A DNA stretch of 9,369 bases from NCBI GenBank assembly GCA_029262915.1, contig JAJCYN010000030.1:1-9369 (forward strand). Reading direction: 5' to 3'. Position 1 is the first letter of the stretch; every line of letters starts with the position of its first letter. Below are positions 1 through 6,200 of the stretch, one piece after another. The position numbers and the translations under genes were made by a program. The notes beneath the pieces are model-generated. The model saw nothing but the letters and a program-made list of their open reading frames with translations, was not told the DNA's origin and searched no databases. The DNA is from Flavobacteriales bacterium (GTDB taxonomy: Bacteria > Bacteroidota > Bacteroidia > Flavobacteriales_E > Vicingaceae).

Positions 1-294
1 GATAACCCCACCTCTACAAATGACCCTTTATTGTATATGTATATGAGTAACAATGGAACTTTTTGGGTAAATACTCAAAACAATGTTTCTAGCTATGCTG
101 CCAATCAATGGGTTATTATAGAATTAAAAAATATTGATTGGACAACAAAAACTTATGACTTCTATGTTGATGGATCTCTTGTTTTCTCTACTTTTCCATT
201 TCAAAATGCTGCTCTTACACAAATAAATAAAGTTCATTTATATGCTTGGAACAGTACTAGTACTTGTCATTTTGATGATATCCAAATTGGAGCA
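1..294 (+). other. Concanavalin-A/LamG-like domain (partial)
   Basis: Domain within the first gene. The pattern of a beta-rich stretch, WVIIELKNIDW, then YDFYVDGSLVF and a closing HFDDIQIG is typical of jelly-roll lectin-like domains in Bacteroidota secreted proteins, where the final strand commonly reads (I/F)D(D/N)hxhG. The N-terminal strands are missing because the window begins inside it. Carbohydrate binding is possible but no ligand residues can be assigned. Confidence 0.55.
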
Positions 295-3162
295 AATGTT
301 ACTCCACCATGGATAGCTTCAAGTACTGATACTCTTAATGTAAATGTAAATGATTCTTCAATGTTTAATGTAACACTATACTCTGCTGGATTAAATTCAG
401 GAACCTATACTTCTGATATTATTATATCATCTAATGATCCTGTAAGTCCGTTTGATACAATTCCTGTCTCACTTACTGTTGTTGGAACACCAGAAATAGC
501 ATTATCAGATACTTGCCTGGACTTTGGATCAATAATGCAAAATTCATCTCTTTCAGATACGTTAACTGTTTCTAATAATGGATGTGACACTTTATTTGTA
601 ACCAATGTAACGAGTGGAATTTCAGAATATACAACTACCTCTACTACTTTAATAATTTTGCCCGGAGATTCGGCTATTATTGATGTCACGTTTTCTCCTA
701 CCACTATAGGAACTTTTAACTCATTTTTAACCATTTTTAATAATGACGTTGATACTACTATTTGTCTAAATGGAATAAGTACCGCAGCACCAATTATAAC
801 AGTTAACCCAACTTCGTTTAATGTGAATTTATCAGCCTGTGCTGATTCCATCACTTTACCTCTAACTATTGGTAATATTGGTGGTAGTAACCTCGAATTT
901 GAAATCCTTGGATCTGGTGCGGGTGGTGGAACCGTTGAATTGTTAGCATTAACTTATGGTGTTGATATGGGTACCGAATACCCTAATACTATTTCTGCAA
1001 TTAATCAGTTTTTTACCAATTACAACTTAACGCAAATTAATACCACAAATGCAGCAACGCTTCAGGCAGCATTAGTTGGGATGGATGTTTTTCTAATTCC
1101 AGAACAAGAGACTGGAAGTCCTGCTGTTTTTAGTGGATTTGCAACTGTTCTTCAAAATTTTGTTACAAATGGAGGTTCTGTTGTGTTCTGCGGAACAGGA
1201 ACAAGTTCCGCGTTGCACATATTTAATACTGGATTATTTTCAGGAAATTTTGTGGCTCAGGCTGCTACAGGAACAATGGTTCTTATTAATCCTGGACATG
1301 CGTTAGCAAATTCAATTGTAGCACCTGTTATTGGTGCTAATGCAACATTTAGCTACAACATTACCAATGGTGATGCTTTTAATGTTGCAGAGTTAAACGG
1401 TGATGCTGTAGTTTCCTATAGAGAAGTTGGTTCTGGTAGAGTTGTATTAGTAGGCTTTGATTACTTTAACACCAACAACAATGCTTCACATTTTATTGCT
1501 AATGCCATTGAATGGGGGGGAACAGGATCTTTTGCCAGCTGGATAAGCCTTTCTCAACTAACTGATACTGTTATACCTGGTGACTCAACAGTAATAAATG
1601 TAACGTTTAATAGCTCAGGGTTGAGTGGTGGAACTTATTTTACTAATATTACCATAAACTCCAATGACCCTGCAAATCCACAAATTATTGTACCATGTAC
1701 GTTAAATGTATCTTTCGATCCTTGCGCAGACTTTACATTTAATGTTCCAAACAATTGTAGTGGACAAGCTGATTTTACTGATATTACGATTAATAATCCT
1801 ACTTCTTGGCAGTGGACTTTTGGCGATGGAAATACATCAACTGTTCAAAATCCAACCAATATTTACGCCACTTCAGGGAATTTCAATGTCCAATTAATTG
1901 CTTGTAATTCAACAAGTTGTGATACGATTAGTTATTTGGTAACTATCACAAATACCAATGGACCAATAGCCGCTTCTTGTGCTCCAATTACTACTGGAGC
2001 AGCTGGTTTTGGAATGGGAATATTTAATGTTACGTTCAACACCATTAATAATAGTTCTCTTGGAGGAACAGACAGTTATCAAGATTATACTTGTACCATG
2101 TTCACTACTGTTACGGAAGGAAATTCTTATGCGATAAACGTAACTACTGGAACAGGTTTTAATGAAGACGTAAGGGTTTGGATCGACTTTAACAATGATG
2201 GGCAATTTAATATGACGAACGAATTGGTTTTCGTATCTGATAACATTTTGGTAAATCATTCAGGAACAATTACTATTCCTACAGGTGCCGTTATGGGAAC
2301 CTCTTTAAGGATGAGAGTTGCTTCAGAGTGGGAGAGTTTTAACATTGCCAGTGCCTGTGCCAATGTAACTTATGGTCAGTTTGAAGATTACGGAGTTCTT
2401 ATTCAATCCAACATGCTTCCTCCAACTTCTAATTATTCGTTCGTAATCTTAGATCAGTGTCAAGGAATTATTCAGTTTACTGATTTATCAACGAATTTCC
2501 CAACCAGTTGGTTATGGAATTTTGGTGATGGAACAACATCGACATTCCAGAACCCATTCCATACATACACCACGGCAGGAATCTATACGGTTACATTAGT
2601 TGCAACAAATACTTTTGGCTCCTCTGCTGTATTTAGTCAAACTATAACCATCAACTCTTTAAATGCTACTATTAGCATACTGAGTCCTACAGTGGTCAAT
2701 CAACCTATTAATTTTAATGCAAATGCACCTGGTGCTATTTCATGGTTATGGGATTTTGGGGATGGCTTTTTATCCACGCTACAATCTCCTTCTCACACTT
2801 ATACCAGCACTGGAGTATATGTTGTTGAGTTAACAGCTACAAATGGGTTTGGTTGTTCATCTACAGTTTATGATACGATTAACATAACGCTCGTTTCGAT
2901 TGAAGAATTTGATAATTATTTTATGATCTATCCTAATCCAAATGATGGAACACTTCAAGTGATTAATAAATATGGTAAAAATATTACTGGAATAAATATT
3001 ATGAATACGCTTGGTGAAGTTGTTTTTAGGTTTAAAAATGAAAACAATCATTTTAGTTCACATAAAATAGAATTAAATGATGTTTCTACTGGAGTTTATT
3101 TTGTAAAGGTACTGTATGAAGACAATAAATTTATTACCAGAAAATTTTTAATAAAAAAATAA
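1..3162 (+). CDS. Large secreted multidomain surface protein with type A T9SS sorting tail (5' partial)
   Basis: The reading frame is open from base 1 and no convincing start is visible, so the N-terminus lies upstream; 1053 codons are seen. Domains by window codon: concanavalin-A/LamG-like (about 1-98, ending FDDIQIG); C-terminal half of an Ig-like domain (104-161, WIASS...SNDP); ASH/HYDIN-like Ig domain (162-260); a second Ig-like domain split into 263-310 and 510-571 around an amidotransferase-like domain (312-505); PKD (574-653, WTFGDG); GEVED (654-801); two more PKD domains (805-885 WNFGDG, 886-964 WDFGDG); and a C-terminal Por-secretion tail (965-1053, with YPNPNDG, GVYFVKV and terminal KFLIKK). 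The tail implies export through the T9SS with attachment to, or release from, the cell surface. Adhesion or substrate binding is inferred from the domains; no specific ligand can be named. The next gene starts 23 bases downstream, suggesting co-transcription. A G7 tract at 1514-1520 is unusual. Confidence 0.9.
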   Translation, partial: DNPTSTNDPLLYMYMSNNGTFWVNTQNNVSSYAANQWVIIELKNIDWTTKTYDFYVDGSLVFSTFPFQNAALTQINKVHLYAWNSTSTCHFDDIQIGANVTPPWIASSTDTLNVNVNDSSMFNVTLYSAGLNSGTYTSDIIISSNDPVSPFDTIPVSLTVVGTPEIALSDTCLDFGSIMQNSSLSDTLTVSNNGCDTLFVTNVTSGISEYTTTSTTLIILPGDSAIIDVTFSPTTIGTFNSFLTIFNNDVDTTICLNGISTAAPIITVNPTSFNVNLSACADSITLPLTIGNIGGSNLEFEILGSGAGGGTVELLALTYGVDMGTEYPNTISAINQFFTNYNLTQINTTNAATLQAALVGMDVFLIPEQETGSPAVFSGFATVLQNFVTNGGSVVFCGTGTSSALHIFNTGLFSGNFVAQAATGTMVLINPGHALANSIVAPVIGANATFSYNITNGDAFNVAELNGDAVVSYREVGSGRVVLVGFDYFNTNNNASHFIANAIEWGGTGSFASWISLSQLTDTVIPGDSTVINVTFNSSGLSGGTYFTNITINSNDPANPQIIVPCTLNVSFDPCADFTFNVPNNCSGQADFTDITINNPTSWQWTFGDGNTSTVQNPTNIYATSGNFNVQLIACNSTSCDTISYLVTITNTNGPIAASCAPITTGAAGFGMGIFNVTFNTINNSSLGGTDSYQDYTCTMFTTVTEGNSYAINVTTGTGFNEDVRVWIDFNNDGQFNMTNELVFVSDNILVNHSGTITIPTGAVMGTSLRMRVASEWESFNIASACANVTYGQFEDYGVLIQSNMLPPTSNYSFVILDQCQGIIQFTDLSTNFPTSWLWNFGDGTTSTFQNPFHTYTTAGIYTVTLVATNTFGSSAVFSQTITINSLNATISILSPTVVNQPINFNANAPGAISWLWDFGDGFLSTLQSPSHTYTSTGVYVVELTATNGFGCSSTVYDTINITLVSIEEFDNYFMIYPNPNDGTLQVINKYGKNITGINIMNTLGEVVFRFKNENNHFSSHKIELNDVSTGVYFVKVLYEDNKFITRKFLIKK
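787..1713 (+). other. Ig-like (BACON/ASH-type) domain interrupted by an amidotransferase-like domain
   Basis: The first half (787-930) reads VNPTSFNVNL...LPLTIGNIGGSNLEFEI and the second half (1528-1713) reads WISLSQ...PGDSTVINVTF...GTYFTNITINSNDP. Together these make one ordinary Bacteroidota Ig-like domain. Between them, 934-1515 encodes about 194 residues that look like a class I glutamine-amidotransferase/ThuA-type Rossmann fold: a first strand VELLALTYG, a strand-turn DVFLIPEQE, GGSVVFCGTG, an NPGHALANSI segment and a closing GSGRVVLVGFDYF...NAIEW. The nesting is read directly from the sequence; the fold of the insert is inferred from pattern and no enzymatic activity is claimed. Confidence 0.6.
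1960..2403 (+). other. GEVED domain
   Basis: About 148 residues of the first gene with the features of the GEVED family: a SYQDYT segment, VRVWIDFNNDGQF with an acidic DFNNDG loop typical of calcium-binding turns, LRMRVASEW, and a closing YGQFEDYGV that corresponds to the family's GEvEDY signature. The domain is common between PKD domains in secreted Bacteroidota proteins; its function is not established. Confidence 0.8.
2893..3159 (+). other. T9SS type A sorting domain
   Basis: The C-terminal 89 residues of the first gene. YPNPNDGTLQV opens the domain, followed by the INIMNTLGEVV strand pair, LNDVSTGVYFVKV and a basic end KFLIKK. This order is that of the Por-secretion C-terminal sorting domain, which is recognised by the T9SS translocon and usually removed during attachment or release. 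Confidence 0.9.
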
Positions 3163-3185
3163 CTGGTAATTAGATAAGTATAGGA

Positions 3186-3248
3186 ATGATGAAATTTTTG
3201 AGATACCTATTTATTAGTGTTTTAATACTTGCTTCAGAAAGTTTGAGT
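3186..3248 (+). other. Sec signal peptide
   Basis: Residues 1-21 of the giant Ig-repeat protein. A short basic start (K3, R6) is followed by a hydrophobic core (YLFISVLILA) and a small-residue cleavage region with Ser at -3 and Ser at -1 before ATHLMGG. This takes the protein to the periplasm before T9SS export. Confidence 0.85.
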
Positions 3249-6200
3249 GCTACTCATCTAATGGGTGGTGAAATTACATGGGAATGTATGGGAAATGGCA
3301 CCTACATTTTTTCTATGAAATTATATAGAGATTGTAATGGAATTCCATTCAATGCAACTACTCTTAATTTAGAGGTTCATAATCATCCTTCAGTTAATTT
3401 CATAACATTAAACAAAACAGGTGATAATGACATTTCTCCGCAATGTACTGGAGGGGGTCCATCAATTTCCTGTTCAGGTGGTGGCAATGGAGCAGTTCAA
3501 GAATTAATATTTACCTCTCCACCTATTACGCTTTCAGGAGTTCCCCCAGCACAAGGGTGGATCTATACTTTTGATAGTTGCTGTAGAAATGGGGCCATTA
3601 CAAACCTAGTTAATCCAAGCGGAAAAGGATTTACTTTAAGAGCCAAGATGTTTGCACTTGGTGCACAAAATACCAATCCATGTTTCGATTCATCTCCGAG
3701 TTTTTCAACAAAACCATCGACAATTGTGTGTGCCGGAGTTCCTTTTACCTATAATCAATTAGCTTTTGATAAAGATGGAGATTCATTAGTTTATTCATGG
3801 GCTCAACCACTCGATGGCTTCTCAGGAGCATTTACATCATCAAATCCAGCAATATTACCATTTTCTGGTAGCTATAGTTTTAATAATCCTTATCCTAATA
3901 CTTCTCATAATGCTTCAAATGTACCTGCTACTCTTAATCCAAGTACAGGAGAAATTAGCTTTACGTCATTTACCCAGGGGAATTTTGTAAATGTTGTAAA
4001 AGTTTCTTCCTACAGGTGTGGTCAATTAGTAGCAGAGATCTTTAGAGAAATTCAAGTAATTGTTCTTCCCTGTGCCGTTAATGCTTCACCAACTATTAAT
4101 GCTCCTTTTCTAGATGCATCTGGTAATCCCACTTTTAACGATACTGTTGTCGCTGGAGATTTAATAAATTTTAAATATTGTGGTTTCGATACTCCTGGTC
4201 AGCTCTTAACAATGACAGTAATTGGCGATCAATTTGGGACTAATTTTGCCAATCCAAATGCGGGTTGCCAAAATCCACCATGTGCTATTTTAGGTCCTCC
4301 ACCCCTTCCTTCAATTAGTGGAACAGACTCCGTTTGTGTATTTTTTCAATGGCAAACTAGTTGTAATCATTTAACATCATCAGGTAGCTGTGCTGCTACT
4401 TCAAACACTTATCAATTTCTTTTTACAATTCAGGATGATGCCTGCCCTACTGCTGGGCTCAATATAGGTACTGTTTCAATAACAATAGTTGCCCCTGAAC
4501 CCATTGAGTCTCCTCAAATACATTGTGTTTCTGTTATTCCATCAGGAGATGTCATACTAACTTGGGATACTCCCATTGACACTGTTGCTGGATTTAATGG
4601 CTATGAAATTTTTCATTCGCCTAACCCTACTGGTCCTTTTACTTCTATAGCCCAAATTAACACTTATACTCAAACTAATTATACCCATATTGGAGCAAAT
4701 GGAAATTCTGCCCCACAATATTATTACATTCAAAGTTTAGGATGTGCTCAAGGCACGGGATCAGCTCCAATAGATACTGTCTCTTCAATATATTTAACCG
4801 CATCCGGATCAGGAAGTACTGTAAACTTAAATTGGAACTCGACCCATAACCCATTATTATCTTCCTCTTCTACCTGGTATCGTATTTATCGCGAGCAGCC
4901 TATAGGTATTTGGACACTCATTGATTCCACTCAATCATTAGCGTATGTTGATTCTATTAGTTTTTGTGATAGTATTCTATCATATAGGGTAGAAATAGAC
5001 GATGGTTTGCCATGTACTTCTCTGTCCTCAATTGATACGGTCGCACTAACAGGTGGGTCAGCGAATTTCTCTGATTTTACTTTTTCTGGAACTTGTATAG
5101 GAGATACTACTCAATTTACCTATATTGATCTTGGTGGAAATACTATTACCAATTATCATTGGGATTTTGGAGATGGTGATACAAGCAATCTTATTAATCC
5201 TTCTCATTTTTATAGTTCACCTGGAAATTATACTGTCTTTGTAAACTCTGTTACATCATCTGGGTGTGCGGATAGCACTTCTAAAGTAATAACCATTAAC
5301 CCATTACCTATCGTTGATGCAGGAGTGGATACTACTGTTTGTGCTGGTACTTCTTTAACTTTGGGAGGTGCTCCTACTGGTCCTGCTGGATCTAGTTATA
5401 CTTGGTCGCCTTCGGCTTCTCTAAATGATGATACTTTGGCTAATCCTACGGCTACTCCTACTGTTAATCCAACGGAGTATATTGTTATTGTTACAGATGC
5501 TAATGGTTGTATTGATCGTGATACTGTACTTATTTCTATTAATCCGTTACCGGTTATTGTTACCAATAATGATACTTCAGTTTGTATTGGTACGTGTGCT
5601 CAATTAAATGCTACCGGTGCTCTTTCTTATTCTTGGTCGCCTGGTGCTACACTTTCTGATTCTACTATTTCTAATCCTGTTGCTTGTCCTGTAAATACTA
5701 CTACTTATATGGTTACTGGTACGGATGCTAATGGTTGTATCGACACAGCTAGTACGACCATCACCATTAACCCTCTTCCAATTGTTGATGCGGGTATTGA
5801 TACTGCAATTTGTATTGGTACACCTATAGTTATTGGTGGTGCTCCTACTGGTCCTGCGGGATCTGGTTACAGCTGGTCGCCTGCTCTTAGTTTGGATGAT
5901 AGTACACTAGCTAATCCTACTGCTACACCGCTGGTTACAACAACATTCATCGTTACTGTTACTGACCTTAATGGTTGTATTGATAGTGATACGGTTACTA
6001 TTTCTATTAATCCTCTACCTATCGTTGATGCAGGAGTGGATACCTCTATATGTATAGGAGATACTATTCAACTAAATGCTACAGGAGCAGCTACTTATAC
6101 ATGGATACCTAACTCCAATATTAATAATCCTAATATCGCTAATCCTTTTGTTTTTCCTACAACTACTAGTACTTATTTTGTTACGGGAACGGACACTAAC

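Noticed and set aside
31..45. TTG/ATG codons near the window start as the true start of the first gene
   Set aside because: The frame is open to base 1 and the residues before these codons continue the same beta-rich domain; no signal peptide follows, although the protein has a T9SS tail that requires one.
405..854. Open minus-strand frame of about 150 codons
   Set aside because: It lies wholly antisense to well-supported Ig-like domains and has no recognisable motif.
1909..2259. Open minus-strand frame opposite the GEVED domain
   Set aside because: Antisense to a clearly conserved domain; composition is low quality and no family features are seen.
3100..3133. Possible promoter for the giant gene: TTTG at 3100-3103 and TAAATTTA at 3126-3133
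   Set aside because: The -7 box lacks its final G, the 22-base spacer is long, and it lies inside the preceding gene; co-transcription is simpler.
3153..3159. A7 tract at the end of the first gene as a phase-variation site
   Set aside because: It only spans the terminal lysines next to the stop, and A runs are ordinary in this AT-rich DNA.
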